Shown: positions 1 through 8,512, numbered from the stretch's first letter. The stretch is DNA of 45,077 bases from Methylobacterium gossipiicola (GCF_900113485.1 NZ_FOPM01000029.1:1-45077), one strand, 5' to 3'. Program-made: numbers and translations. Notes: generated from the sequence alone by a model not told the origin.

Positions 1-416
1 CCCTGTCAACCCAGACAATCCAGCGAACCGGACCGCCCAACCAGACAAGACAGCATCCAAGAGACAAAAACAGCGGACCATCCAGCCAAGGCCGGATCAT
101 CCATCCGCAACATCTCCGAGATGACCGGCCAACCCGCCCCGCCAGTCCCGAAAGACCCGCTGGCCGCCGCCGATGAACAGGCTTCTAGAGACCCAATCCC
201 CGCCCGTCAACGCACAAATGACGGGTGGGCGAAATTTTTGCGACGGCGCCTTCAGGCGTTGTGGTGGGGCGTCCGACGCGTAGCGAACGGCCCTTTTTGG
301 GTCGGCGGGCATTCGACCATGAGGTTCGGTGTCCTCCGACACCCGCCCTCCCCTGTTCCGGGGCCCCGGCCAATCCCGTGCTGGCGTGAGGGGCGCTTTC
401 CCTCAGCGCCCTCCCG
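1..416. other. Left-edge region with no assignable gene
   Basis: All three forward frames are open from the window edge: frame 1 to a TAG at 418-420, frame 2 to a TGA at 122-124, frame 3 to a TGA at 174-176. Each encodes polar, proline-, glutamine- and arginine-rich sequence, and none looks like a known domain. The first 60 bases contain recurring ccagacaa-like words, so the tail of a low-complexity protein entering from the left is possible. A terminator-like hairpin at 199-229 fits a forward gene ending at 124 or 176. I cannot decide the frame, and no function is assigned. Confidence 0.3.
199..237 (+). terminator. Likely intrinsic terminator of a gene left of the window
   Basis: An 11-bp stem (199-209 with 219-229, one G-U pair) and a 9-base loop are followed by a short tail ending in five T (gaaattttt). 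Orientation is forward, so it would end a plus-strand transcript coming from outside the window. The downstream gene at 417-821 is on the other strand. Confidence 0.5.
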
Positions 417-821
417 TTAGGAGGGGCGCGGACCGCAGGTGTCTCGGCACGGCGCCGTTCCCCCGAGACGTCTGGCGATCCAGGGGCGCATGGGCAGGAA
501 CAGCCGATAGGCGCCTTCCGCCAGCCAGGGCAGGCCGGGGATGTGGCGCAGCCACGCCAGGCGATGCCATCCGGGCAAGTGTGCCCATAGGGTGAAGAAG
601 CCGTCGGCGCCGGATTTGAGGTGCCCTTGGGCGTCGCGGACATGGAACCGGGCGCGCGCGACCGTGCGGCTGAGGCCCCCGAGGTCGTCCGGATCGTCGC
701 GGCTCACATCCACCCAGGCGAGGGCTGCGGCGCCACGATTCCGGCGGTAGGCGCGAATCTCGGCCGCGCAGAGCGGGCAGGCCCCATCGTAGTAGACGGT
801 GAGTGGTGGCGCGGTGTCCAT
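417..821 (-). CDS. DCC-family (DUF393) thiol-disulfide oxidoreductase-like protein
   Basis: A protein of 134 residues. Near the N-terminus it has VYYDGACPLCAAEI (about residues 9-22), the DxxCxxC signature of the DCC family, which is thioredoxin-like with a putative redox CxxC (here CPLC). A valine/aspartate-rich strand region (WVDVSRDD) and a hydrophobic, tryptophan-rich C-terminal half (HLPGWHRLAWLRHIPGLPWL) are also typical of the family. Length is normal. The start is the ATG at 821. It lies downstream of eno on the same strand but behind a strong terminator, so it is probably transcribed separately. Substrate and partner are unknown for the family. Confidence 0.85.
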   Translation of the reverse strand: MDTAPPLTVYYDGACPLCAAEIRAYRRNRGAAALAWVDVSRDDPDDLGGLSRTVARARFHVRDAQGHLKSGADGFFTLWAHLPGWHRLAWLRHIPGLPWLAEGAYRLFLPMRPWIARRLGGTAPCRDTCGPRPS

Positions 822-844
822 CCGGGGAACATAGGGCAGCGCAA

Positions 845-876
845 ACGAAAATCGGCCGCGACGGGCGTCGCGGCCG
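845..876 (-). terminator. Intrinsic terminator of eno
   Basis: A perfect 10-bp GC-rich stem (853-862 with 867-876, loop gggc) is followed on the minus strand by a T-rich tail, read as attttcgtt. It sits 27 bases after the eno stop codon. Confidence 0.75.
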
Positions 877-902
877 TTGGATCTTTTACAAAAGAGTACG
901 GC

Positions 903-2192
903 TCAATCGGCCGAGCGGATCTTCAGGGCTTCGCGGCCGGCGTAGCGGGCTTGCGAGCCGAGGCCCTCCTCGATGCGGATGAGCTGATTGTACTTCGCCA
1001 ATCTGTCGGAGCGGGCGAGCGAGCCGGTCTTGATCTGTCCGCAGTTGGTCGCGACGGCGAGATCCGCGATGGTGGAATCCTCCGTCTCGCCGGAGCGGTG
1101 GGACATCACCGCCGTGTATCCGGCACGCTGGGCCATATCGACGGCGGCGAGGGTCTCCGTGAGCGAGCCGATCTGGTTCACCTTCACGAGGATCGAGTTC
1201 GCCGTGCCTTCGGCAATGCCGCGCGACAGGCGCGTGACGTTGGTGACGAACAGGTCGTCGCCGACGAGCTGGCAGCGGTCGCCAACCCGGTCGGTGAGAA
1301 GCTTCCAGCCGGCCCAGTCATCCTCCGCCATGCCGTCCTCGATGGATAGGATCGGGTAACTGTCGACGAGCTTGGCGAGGTAGCTGACCTGAGCCTCGAT
1401 GTCGCGGGTCTGACCCTCGCCCTCGTAACGGTAGGCGCCCTCCCTGAAGAACTCGGTGGCGGCGCAGTCCAGGGCCAGCACCATGTCGGTGCCCGGCTTG
1501 AAGCCGGCGGCCTGGATCGACTGCATCACGAAATCGAGGGCGGCCTCGGCCGAGGGAAGATTGGGGGCGAAACCGCCCTCGTCGCCCACGTTGGTGTTGT
1601 GGCCGGCCTTCTTCAGGGCGCTCTTGAGGGTGTGGAACACCTCGGCGCCCATGCGCACGGCCTCAGCGAGCGAGGACGCGCCCACCGGCATGATCATGAA
1701 TTCCTGGAAATCGATGGGGTTGTCGGCGTGCGCCCCGCCATTGATGATGTTCATCATCGGCACGGGCAGGACCCGGCCCTGCGTGCCGCCGATATAGCGG
1801 TAGAGCGGCAGGCCTGCGGTCTCGGCGGCGGCCTTCGCCACGGCCAGCGAAACGCCCAGGATGGCGTTGGCGCCGAGACGGGCCTTGTTCGGAGTGCCGT
1901 CGAGCTCGATCATCGCCTCGTCGATGGCGATCTGGTCCTCGGCGTCCATGCCCCCGATGGCATCGAGGATATCGGACTGCACGGCGTTCACCGCCTTGCG
2001 CACGCCCTTGCCGCCGAACCGGCCCTTGTCACCGTCGCGCAGCTCGACCGCCTCGTGGGCGCCGGTGGAGGCGCCTGACGGGACGGCGGCGCGGCCGAAG
2101 GAGCCGTCCTCGAGCAGAACATCGACCTCGATGGTCGGGTTGCCCCGGCTGTCGAGGATCTCGCGGGCGGCGATATTGGTGATCGCGGTCAT
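903..2192 (-). CDS. eno: Enolase (phosphopyruvate hydratase)
   Basis: Interconverts 2-phosphoglycerate and phosphoenolpyruvate in glycolysis/gluconeogenesis; cytoplasmic. The protein has 429 residues, the usual length. Signatures seen in order: SGASTGAHEA near the N-terminus (mobile loop), NGGAHADN and the glutamate in DFQEF, GDEGGFAP with the acid/base glutamate, the Mg ligands in ALDCAA, SIEDGM and GDDLF, the catalytic lysine in LVKVNQIG, and SHRSGETED followed by GQIKTGSLARSDR. The start is the ATG at 2192. It is divergent from queF, with 275 bases between them, and is followed by a terminator. In many methylotrophs enolase also feeds the serine cycle; that role here is only inference. Confidence 0.98.
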   Translation of the reverse strand: MTAITNIAAREILDSRGNPTIEVDVLLEDGSFGRAAVPSGASTGAHEAVELRDGDKGRFGGKGVRKAVNAVQSDILDAIGGMDAEDQIAIDEAMIELDGTPNKARLGANAILGVSLAVAKAAAETAGLPLYRYIGGTQGRVLPVPMMNIINGGAHADNPIDFQEFMIMPVGASSLAEAVRMGAEVFHTLKSALKKAGHNTNVGDEGGFAPNLPSAEAALDFVMQSIQAAGFKPGTDMVLALDCAATEFFREGAYRYEGEGQTRDIEAQVSYLAKLVDSYPILSIEDGMAEDDWAGWKLLTDRVGDRCQLVGDDLFVTNVTRLSRGIAEGTANSILVKVNQIGSLTETLAAVDMAQRAGYTAVMSHRSGETEDSTIADLAVATNCGQIKTGSLARSDRLAKYNQLIRIEEGLGSQARYAGREALKIRSAD

Positions 2193-2467
2193 GCAGGAGC
2201 CTTCTTCGGACGTTGCGATCGACGACGGACCCGTTCCGGGCCGGCCCCTCGCCTACACCATCGGCGTGGGCGGGGAGATCGTGATTCTACCGAGGCTTAT
2301 CCGTCAACGCCGCGCATCGGGCAAGCGCCCGCCGGCTTGGATTGCCGATGCGCGCCCGAAGAATGTTCTCCCGTCTGTCAACAAAAACTTGACGTCGTGG
2401 CGTGGCGTCGGGGCTCGGCGGCGACCTAGCGGATGCGTCTCACCGCGTCGCGCGGTATAGGGGGCCG
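2193..2467. other. Divergent intergenic region between eno and queF
   Basis: These 275 bases must carry promoters for both genes. A TTGACA-like hexamer for the minus direction lies at 2376-2381 (tgtcaa on plus), and ttgacg for the plus direction at 2389-2394. Neither has a convincing -10 box at the right distance. I see no preQ1-riboswitch-like leader before queF. Confidence 0.3.
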
Positions 2468-2932
2468 ATGACACAGCCCCCCTTGAACCCCGAAACGCTT
2501 CAACTCGGGCAGGCCACGCCCCTGCCCGCCTCCCCAGAGGAAGCTCGCCTCGACCGGGTGCCAAATCCGCATCCCGGCACGGATTATCTCGCCCGTTTCA
2601 CGGTGCCGGAATTCACATCGCTCTGTCCCGTCACGGGCCAGCCGGACTTCGCCATCCTGGTAATCGACTACGTGCCGGATCAGTGGCTCGTGGAGTCGAA
2701 GTCGCTCAAGCTCTACCTCACGGCGTTCCGCAACCACGGCGCGTTCCACGAGGATTGCACCGTCGGCATCGGCCTGACGCTGAACCAGCTCTTGGCGCCG
2801 CGTTTCCTGCGCATTGGCGGCTACTGGTATCCGCGCGGCGGCATTCCCATCGACGTGTTCTGGCAGACGGGTGAACCGTTGAAATCGGTCTGGCTCCCCG
2901 AGCAGGGCGTTCCGCCTTACCGGGCCCGCTGA
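2468..2932 (+). CDS. queF: NADPH-dependent 7-cyano-7-deazaguanine reductase
   Basis: Reduces preQ0 to preQ1 in queuosine biosynthesis; cytoplasmic, of the T-fold superfamily. The 154-residue protein matches the short unimodular (YkvM-type) QueF. Visible motifs: the active-site cysteine in SLCPVTGQPD, followed by the QueF signature ESKSLKLY that contributes to NADPH binding, then FRNHGAFHEDC with the conserved glutamate and aspartate. The ATG at 2468 was chosen because the conserved reading begins close behind it; an upstream ATG at 2402 would add 22 residues unlike the family. It is a single gene, divergent from eno and closed by a bidirectional terminator. Confidence 0.95.
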   Translation: MTQPPLNPETLQLGQATPLPASPEEARLDRVPNPHPGTDYLARFTVPEFTSLCPVTGQPDFAILVIDYVPDQWLVESKSLKLYLTAFRNHGAFHEDCTVGIGLTLNQLLAPRFLRIGGYWYPRGGIPIDVFWQTGEPLKSVWLPEQGVPPYRAR

Positions 2933-2961
2933 GGGGCAACTGCGCCTCGGCAAGAGATATG

Positions 2962-2995
2962 AAAAAGGGGCGGCCCATGAAGGCCGCCCCTTTTT
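2962..2995. terminator. Bidirectional intrinsic terminator between queF and the glycine-rich gene
   Basis: A perfect 14-bp inverted repeat, 2962-2975 with 2982-2995 and a six-base loop, begins with five A and ends with five T. It can therefore terminate queF (+) and the convergent gene ending at 3016 (-). Confidence 0.9.
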
Positions 2996-3015
2996 CGTTC
3001 TCGAATCTCCAAGTC

Positions 3016-3339
3016 TCAGTAGCCGTATCCGTAGGCCGGGGCGCCGTAGCCATAGGCCGGTCCACCGTATCCGCCGCGGTAGTAGGAATCACGCGCGGCA
3101 CCTGCCGCGATGGCACCGGCGGCAAGGCCCGCGATACCCAGGCCCACGGCCGCGCCGGTGCCAATTCCACGGCGTCCGCCACGATAGGCGTAGCCACGAT
3201 GACCGTAACCACCATGGGCGTAGCCTCCGCGACCGTATCCATAGCCGTGGCCATGACCGGGGCGGGCTTCGGCGGCGGTTGCCGCGGCCAAGCCGCCGAG
3301 GGAAAGGGTCACGGCGGTGATCATTGCCAGCTTGCGCAT
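3016..3339 (-). CDS. Small secreted glycine/tyrosine-rich protein with a glycine-zipper segment
   Basis: The 107-residue protein starts with a clear signal peptide (MRKLAMITAVTLSLGG, cleavage likely after AAEA near residue 25). The mature part begins with His/Gly/Tyr repeats (GHGHGYGYGRGGYAHGGYGH). A hydrophobic Gly/Ala stretch follows (about 60-82, GTGAAVGLGIAGLAAGAIAA) that looks like a glycine zipper, and the C-terminus is again GYG-rich. The ATG at 3339 gives the signal peptide directly; longer readings of the frame run into kdsA. Similar small exported proteins are common in Rhizobiales and are generally uncharacterised. Envelope association is inferred; function is unknown. Confidence 0.8.
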   Translation of the reverse strand: MRKLAMITAVTLSLGGLAAATAAEARPGHGHGYGYGRGGYAHGGYGHRGYAYRGGRRGIGTGAAVGLGIAGLAAGAIAAGAARDSYYRGGYGGPAYGYGAPAYGYGY

Positions 3340-3428
3340 GAGGCTCCTCAGAATGTTGCGTCTCTTAGAGAAAGCAACGGTCACGAGGACGAAAGGTTCC
3401 GTTCGAACAGGGGCGTGGGGGAAACGTT

Positions 3429-4301
3429 TCAAGCCTTCGATGACGCGTCCGTTGCCTTGGCGAGGCGGTCGAACGCCTGCAACTGTGCCAGAAGCGCGGG
3501 CATATCCTTCAGCGCCACCATGTTGGGACCGTCCGAGGGGGCGTGATCGGGGTCGGGATGGGTCTCGATGAACAGGCCGGCGACGCCCACGGCGACGGCG
3601 GCCCGGGCGAGGACCGAGACGAATTCGCGCTGACCGCCCGAGGTGGCCCCCTGCCCGCCCGGCTGCTGCACCGAATGGGTGGCGTCGAACACCACGGGCG
3701 CTCCTTGAGTGACCCGCGCCATGATCGGCAGGCTGCGCATGTCGGACACGAGGGTGTTGTAGCCGAACGAGGCGCCCCGTTCCGTCACGAGGACGTTGGG
3801 GTTGCCCGCCCCCGTCACCTTGGCGGAGACATGGGCCATGTCCCAGGGGGCGAGGAACTGGCCTTTCTTGACGTTGACCACCCGACCCGTGGCGGCGGCG
3901 GCGAGGAGCAGGTCGGTCTGCCGACACAGGAAGGCCGGGATCTGCAGGACGTCGATCACCTCCGCCGCGACGGCGCATTGCCCGGCCTCGTGCACGTCCG
4001 TGAGGACGGGCAGGCCGAACCGCTCCTTGATCTCGGCGAAGATCGGCAGGGCGCCCGTGAGCCCGAGGCCGCGTGCGGTGGTGCCCGAGGTGCGGTTGGC
4101 CTTGTCGAACGAGGCCTTGAACACGAGGCCGATGCCGAGGCGGTCGGTCATGGCTTTCAGGGCGTCGGCGATCTCGATCGCCTGGTCGCGGCTCTCGAGT
4201 TGGCACGGGCCGGCGATGAGCGCGAAAGGCAGGTGGTTGGCGAAGGCGACGGCCCCCGCCTGGACGACGGAGCCTGGAGTGGTGGGGGCGTTCTCTGACA
4301 T
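3429..4301 (-). CDS. kdsA: 3-deoxy-8-phosphooctulonate (Kdo-8-P) synthase
   Basis: Condenses phosphoenolpyruvate with arabinose-5-phosphate to Kdo-8-phosphate, the first committed step to the Kdo of lipopolysaccharide; cytoplasmic TIM barrel. The protein has 290 residues. Motifs: IAGPCQLESRD near residues 29-39, FKASFDKANRTS, TDVHE, FLCRQTDLL, VKKGQFLAPWDM and FDATHSVQQPGG. Cys33 in GPC marks the metal-dependent class; metal-independent enzymes such as that of E. coli have asparagine at this position. The next gene downstream (3016-3339) is unrelated. The upstream exported-protein gene starts only about 10 bases before kdsA, so the two may be co-transcribed. Confidence 0.97.
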   Translation of the reverse strand: MSENAPTTPGSVVQAGAVAFANHLPFALIAGPCQLESRDQAIEIADALKAMTDRLGIGLVFKASFDKANRTSGTTARGLGLTGALPIFAEIKERFGLPVLTDVHEAGQCAVAAEVIDVLQIPAFLCRQTDLLLAAAATGRVVNVKKGQFLAPWDMAHVSAKVTGAGNPNVLVTERGASFGYNTLVSDMRSLPIMARVTQGAPVVFDATHSVQQPGGQGATSGGQREFVSVLARAAVAVGVAGLFIETHPDPDHAPSDGPNMVALKDMPALLAQLQAFDRLAKATDASSKA

Positions 4302-4311
4302 GCCGAGCGGT

Positions 4312-4824
4312 CTAGCCCGCGCGGCGGCCCGCGAAAAGTCCGGAGCGGCGGCGCAGGATCTTGGAGATGGGCTTGGCAGCGGTCACGAGGCAGACCGTGA
4401 GGGATCCGGCGAGGCCGTCGTCGCGCGGTCCGGTCTCGCAGCGCAGATCCGCCCGTCCCGCGCGGCCCCGGCGCGGCGCCCCCGTCAGGAGGGATTCCTG
4501 GTGCAGGGTCAGGGCCAGGGTCTCGACGGCCTCGGCCTTCGCACCCGTCAGCGTTTCCGCCGCCTGCCCGACAAGGATGAAGAAGCGCCGCTCCGGCTCG
4601 CGGGACAGGGACCCGAACACCATCCGGCGGGGCGTCCGACAGGCCAGGCTCATCCGTTCGGCATCGGCGGCCCGAAACACTGCTCCCGATCCGGCGCGGC
4701 CGGCGAGGGATGCCCCGGTGGCGCGGATGATTCGGGCCGTCAGGGCATCGCAGGCATCGGCCGCCGAGGCGGGGCCAACGAAAATCGAGAACAAGACGCA
4801 GGCGACGGCGAGGCGAACGGTCAT
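4312..4824 (-). CDS. Exported protein of unknown function
   Basis: A protein of 170 residues with an N-terminal signal peptide (MTVRLAVACVLFSIF, cleavage probably after PASAA near residue 22). The mature protein has four cysteines at DACDAL, LACRTP, LRCETG and TVCLVT, suggesting two disulfides in the periplasm, and a basic C-terminus. I recognise no family. It ends 10 bases before the kdsA ATG on the same strand, so the two may form one transcript, but nothing links it to Kdo synthesis beyond position. Confidence 0.65.
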   Translation of the reverse strand: MTVRLAVACVLFSIFVGPASAADACDALTARIIRATGASLAGRAGSGAVFRAADAERMSLACRTPRRMVFGSLSREPERRFFILVGQAAETLTGAKAEAVETLALTLHQESLLTGAPRRGRAGRADLRCETGPRDDGLAGSLTVCLVTAAKPISKILRRRSGLFAGRRAG

Positions 4825-4871
4825 GGGGCACTCTTAAAGGGTGCCCGCCCGATCGCAACGCGCGCCGGCTT

Positions 4872-5309
4872 TCATCGTGCTGCGCCGGATGGGTCCGCTC
4901 GGCAAGCCGGATCGCCATGCAGACGCAGGACGCGCGCCAGATGCACGGCGTGCGGGCCGGCCTCGTCCTCCAGCACGCCCGTAAGGGCATCGACCGCGAG
5001 GGTTCCGGTGAAGCGGATCGGGTGACCGTCGGCCTCCGTCGCGAAGGCGACGCCCTTGGTGGCCGCGTCGAGGGCGATGGTGTCGATCCGGACGGGTTTC
5101 GCCAGCGTCGCCGCTTCGTACACGAGGGTGTCGCCCAGCGGCGACCGTCGCAGGGTGACGCGTCGGCCGGTGGCGTCCTCCGCCGTGGCGCACGGGCTGG
5201 CATAGACGTAGGTGCCTGAAATCCAGTTGGTCCGGGGCCAGGCGGGGTCCGGACAAAGCGCCGACAGGGCGGCGAGACTGAAGCTTCCCAGCGTGATTCG
5301 GCCCGACAT
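4872..5309 (-). CDS. Hypothetical exported protein
   Basis: The 145-residue frame begins with a weak export-like segment (ITLGSFSLAALSALCPDPAW). A probably beta-rich body follows (YVYASPCATAED, RVTLRRSPLGDTLVYEAA, PIRFTGTLAVDALTGVL). I do not recognise the family. The ATG at 5309 gives the export-like N-terminus; a start at 5423 would overlap the aminotransferase gene by 50 bases and add 38 unpromising residues. It is 64 bases downstream of the aminotransferase gene, on the same strand. Confidence 0.55.
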   Translation of the reverse strand: MSGRITLGSFSLAALSALCPDPAWPRTNWISGTYVYASPCATAEDATGRRVTLRRSPLGDTLVYEAATLAKPVRIDTIALDAATKGVAFATEADGHPIRFTGTLAVDALTGVLEDEAGPHAVHLARVLRLHGDPACRADPSGAAR

Positions 5310-5373
5310 GATCGCCCTCCGATGACCGACGCACCCTGGGGGGCGTCGGTTTCCGGTTTGCGTCGGGATTCGG

Positions 5374-6669
5374 CTACGCGGCGTTGCGTTCGCGCACCCG
5401 GCGCTCGGCTTCGACGGATGCAAGAAGGATGCACACGGCGATGCCCTCGGCGGCGGCGGTGACGTCCTTCAGGCTCGGATAGGACGGGGCGAGGCGCAGG
5501 ACGCTGTCGCGCGGGTCGCGGCCGTAGGGCGATGTCGCGCCCGCCGGGGTCAGGGCGAGGCCGGCTTCCTTGGCCAGGCGCACCACTTCGGTCGCCGTGC
5601 CGTCGCGGGCCTCGACGGTGATGAAGTAGCCGCCGTCCGGCTTCGTCCACTTGGCCGCCCCGGTGCCCGCGAGGTGGCGGGACAGAGCCTCTTCCACGGC
5701 GGCGAATTTGGGGGCCAGCAGGGCGCGGTGCGCATCCATATGGGCGTCGAGGCCGGCGCCGTCGCGCAGGAAGCGCACGTGGCGCAACTGGTTCAGCTTG
5801 TCCGGCCCGATGGTGCGCTTCGAGGCGCGGGCGAGGTACCAACGCACGTTGTCGGGCGAGCTCGCGAAAAAGGCGAGGCCGGCGCCCGCAAGGGTGATCT
5901 TCGAGGTCGAGGCGAAGACGAAGGCCCGGTCGGGATTCCCGGCCTCGGCACAGAGGGTGAGGATGTTGGCGACGGCGACGCGTTCGGGGGTCAGGTGGTG
6001 CACCGCGTAGGCGTTGTCCCAGAACAGGCGGAAATCCGGGGCGGCGGTCTTCATGGCGGCGAGGCGCCGGACCGTCTCGTCGGAATAGGTCTCGCCCGAG
6101 GGGTTCGAGTATTTCGGCACGCACCATAGGCCGCGCACGGCCGGATCCGCCACGGCGGCCTCGACCACGTCCATATCGGGGCCGTGGCCCGTCATCGGCA
6201 CGGGGATCATGCGGATGCCGTAGGCCTCGCACAGGGCAAAGTGGCGGTCGTAGCCCGGCACCGGACACAGGAAGGCGATATCGCTCTCCTTCGACCACGG
6301 CTTGGCCGAACCGGGCACGCCCGTGAGCAGCGCCCAGGCGATGCTGTCGTGCATCATCGCGAGGCTGGAATTGTCGCCGACCACGATCTGGTCGGCCGGT
6401 GCGTCGAGGAGGTGCGTGAACAGGGCGCGCACCTCGGCGATGCCCTGCTGGCCGCCGTAGTTGCGCGCGTCTTCGCCAGCCTGCGTGACATAGTCGCCGT
6501 TGCCGGCGAGCCCCAGCATGCCGGCGGCGAGGTCGAGCTGCTCGGGGGAGGGTTTGCCACGGGTCATGTCGAGCTTGAGACCCCGGGCCTTGAAGGCCTC
6601 GTAGGCATCACGGGCGCGGGCATGGAGGTCCGCGAGATCGGCGGCGCTCCGATCGGCGATGGTGGTCAT
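5374..6669 (-). CDS. Aspartate aminotransferase-type fold-I PLP enzyme (MocR-type, AspT-like)
   Basis: A 431-residue protein of the PLP fold-I aminotransferases, in the branch typified by Corynebacterium AspT (Aminotran_MocR family, PF12897). The family is expected to transaminate aspartate or related amino acids in the cytoplasm. Seen: MTRGKPSPEQLDL near residue 35, VPKYSNPSGETYS near 185-196, the cofactor-binding FWDNAYAVHHL with Asp218 and Tyr221, and the Schiff-base lysine in STSKITLAGAG (Lys257). A DNA-binding N-terminus, as in MocR regulators, is absent, so this is an enzyme and not a regulator. Substrate specificity cannot be read from the sequence. The start is the ATG at 6669. Confidence 0.88.
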   Translation of the reverse strand: MTTIADRSAADLADLHARARDAYEAFKARGLKLDMTRGKPSPEQLDLAAGMLGLAGNGDYVTQAGEDARNYGGQQGIAEVRALFTHLLDAPADQIVVGDNSSLAMMHDSIAWALLTGVPGSAKPWSKESDIAFLCPVPGYDRHFALCEAYGIRMIPVPMTGHGPDMDVVEAAVADPAVRGLWCVPKYSNPSGETYSDETVRRLAAMKTAAPDFRLFWDNAYAVHHLTPERVAVANILTLCAEAGNPDRAFVFASTSKITLAGAGLAFFASSPDNVRWYLARASKRTIGPDKLNQLRHVRFLRDGAGLDAHMDAHRALLAPKFAAVEEALSRHLAGTGAAKWTKPDGGYFITVEARDGTATEVVRLAKEAGLALTPAGATSPYGRDPRDSVLRLAPSYPSLKDVTAAAEGIAVCILLASVEAERRVRERNAA

Positions 6670-6801
6670 GATGGGGTTCCGAATGGCTGGGCTGCAATCA
6701 AACGGAGCGCACCATGGCCTCTCGCATCGCCCGCGTCACCCCATCTTCGTCGCGGCCCTGAGTGCCCTGCCCTGCATGACGGGCGTCGTCGGTCCTTGAG
6801 C

Positions 6802-6831
6802 AAAAGGAAGCCGGCCACGGGGGCCGGCTTC
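6802..6831 (-). terminator. Intrinsic terminator of the Do-type protease gene
   Basis: A perfect 10-bp stem (6807-6816 with 6822-6831, five-base loop) is followed on the minus strand by ctttt. It lies about 75 bases after the protease stop codon. Confidence 0.7.
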
Positions 6832-6904
6832 AAGGTGAGGAGTCGGGGGAGGACGTGGCTGAGCGGGACGGACCCGCCCAGCCGAGAGCGTAAGGTCTTC
6901 GGCG

Positions 6905-8425
6905 TCAGCCGGCCTTGTTCAGGGCGACGGCGACGAAGCGAGTGACGCCCTTGGGGCTCTTGACGCGCATCAGCACCGCCTTGCGCCCGCTCGACTCGGC
7001 CGAGCGGATACGTTCGGCGACCTCGGAGGGCTTGGAGACGCTGGAGCCGGCGACATCGAGGATGATGTCGCCCTGCTCGATGCCCTTGGCGGCCGCCGGA
7101 CCGTCGGGATCGACCTCCATCACCGCCACCCCCTCCTCGCCGGCACCGACCTCCGTGGCCGGGGCGAGGCTGAGGCCGAGGCGCGGCTGACCGTCCGAGG
7201 ACATCCCGCCGCGATCGCTCGACGACTTCGGATCGTTCGGGAGGGCGCCGAGGATCACCGTCGCGGTGTCGGTCTTGCCGCCCCGGAGGTAGGCGAGATC
7301 GACCTTGGCCCCCGGCTTGAGGCCGGCGATCTTGCGTGACAGCTCCCGGGCGTCGTTGACGGCGCTGCCGTTGACCGTTTCGATCACGTCGCCGGACTTG
7401 AGGCCGGCTTTCGCCGCCGGGGTGCCGGGTTCGGCGTGATCGACGAGCGCACCCTTGGCCTTGTCGAGGCCGAGACCGTCGGCGATGTCCTTCGTCACCG
7501 GCTGCACCTGCACGCCGAGGTAGCCGCGGGCCACCTTGCCGTCGGCCCGGAGCTGATCGACCACCGCCTGCACGGTCTCGGCGGGAATGGCGAAGGCGAG
7601 GCCGACGCTGCCGCCCGAGGGCGACGCGATGGCGGTGTTCACGCCCACCACTTCGCCGCCGACGTTGAAGGTCGGGCCGCCGGAATTACCCTTGTTGATG
7701 GGGGCGTCGATCTGCAGGAAGTCGTCGTAGGGCCCGGCGCCGATGTCGCGGCCACGGGCCGAGACGATGCCGGCCGTGACGGTGCCGCCCAACCCGAACG
7801 GGTTGCCGATGGCTACCACCCAGTCACCGACGCGGGGCGCCGCCTTGCTGAGCGACACGTAGGGGAACGGGCCGCCATCGGTGATCTTCAGGAGGGCGAG
7901 ATCGGTCTTGGGATCCTTGCCGATGATCTTGGCATCGAGGGTACGATTGTCATCGAGGGTCACCTGAACGGTTTTCGCCTTGTCGACCACGTGATTGTTG
8001 GTCACCACGTAGCCGTCCGCCGAGATGATGAAGCCCGAGCCCATGGCGCCGCGCGGGCCCTGGCGCTTCTGTCCGCCGAAGCCCGGGCCGCCGGGACCGC
8101 CCTGGCCGAAGCGCTTGAAGAACTCGCGCAGCTGCGGCGGCACGTTCTGCTGGCCCTGGCCGCCCGGACCGTCGTCGTCGTCCGACGACGCACTGTCGTC
8201 GAGCTTAACCTTCACGGCGACGACGCCGGGCTTCACCTTGTCGACGACGCTGGCGAAGGAGCCGGGCGGATGGTCGGGGGTCTCGATGGGGTTCTTCGAC
8301 AGGGACTGCGCGAAGGCCGAGGTCGTGGGCTGGGTGAGAACGCCGGCGGCACCCGTCGTCACGAGGGCGGCCACGGCGACGGAGGCGAGGGCATTGCGGC
8401 GCAGGCGATGTGTCTGGACGGGCAT
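6905..8425 (-). CDS. Do-type periplasmic serine endoprotease (DegP/MucD family)
   Basis: A periplasmic HtrA protease and chaperone for misfolded envelope proteins. The 506-residue protein has an N-terminal signal segment (about 11-40), then a trypsin-like domain with His145 (TNNHVV), Asp175 (KTDLALL) and Ser248 (GNSGGP). Two PDZ domains follow (about 290-375 and 405-500), each with a recognisable carboxylate-binding loop (RGYLGVQV; PRLGLSL). Between residues 80 and 125 is an Asp- and Gly-rich regulatory loop (SSDDDDGPGG). Length and layout match DegP/DegQ/MucD. Single gene with its own terminator. degP and mucD are not distinguishable here. Confidence 0.95.
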   Translation of the reverse strand: MPVQTHRLRRNALASVAVAALVTTGAAGVLTQPTTSAFAQSLSKNPIETPDHPPGSFASVVDKVKPGVVAVKVKLDDSASSDDDDGPGGQGQQNVPPQLREFFKRFGQGGPGGPGFGGQKRQGPRGAMGSGFIISADGYVVTNNHVVDKAKTVQVTLDDNRTLDAKIIGKDPKTDLALLKITDGGPFPYVSLSKAAPRVGDWVVAIGNPFGLGGTVTAGIVSARGRDIGAGPYDDFLQIDAPINKGNSGGPTFNVGGEVVGVNTAIASPSGGSVGLAFAIPAETVQAVVDQLRADGKVARGYLGVQVQPVTKDIADGLGLDKAKGALVDHAEPGTPAAKAGLKSGDVIETVNGSAVNDARELSRKIAGLKPGAKVDLAYLRGGKTDTATVILGALPNDPKSSSDRGGMSSDGQPRLGLSLAPATEVGAGEEGVAVMEVDPDGPAAAKGIEQGDIILDVAGSSVSKPSEVAERIRSAESSGRKAVLMRVKSPKGVTRFVAVALNKAG

Positions 8426-8512
8426 CGAAGTCTCCGGATCGGGGGGCCGCCGAGCGGCGGGCCGTGATCCAGGGTTTAGGGCCGGCCGGGTGACCCCTCC
8501 GTGGCGGCCGGA

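Noticed and set aside
2193..2467. A preQ1 riboswitch upstream of queF
   Set aside because: I could not find the compact hairpin plus A-rich tail of known preQ1 classes, and the gene-start distance is short.
4157..6298. A 713-codon open frame across kdsA, two small genes and the aminotransferase
   Set aside because: It overlaps four genes in another frame, and its Arg/Pro-rich translation resembles no protein.
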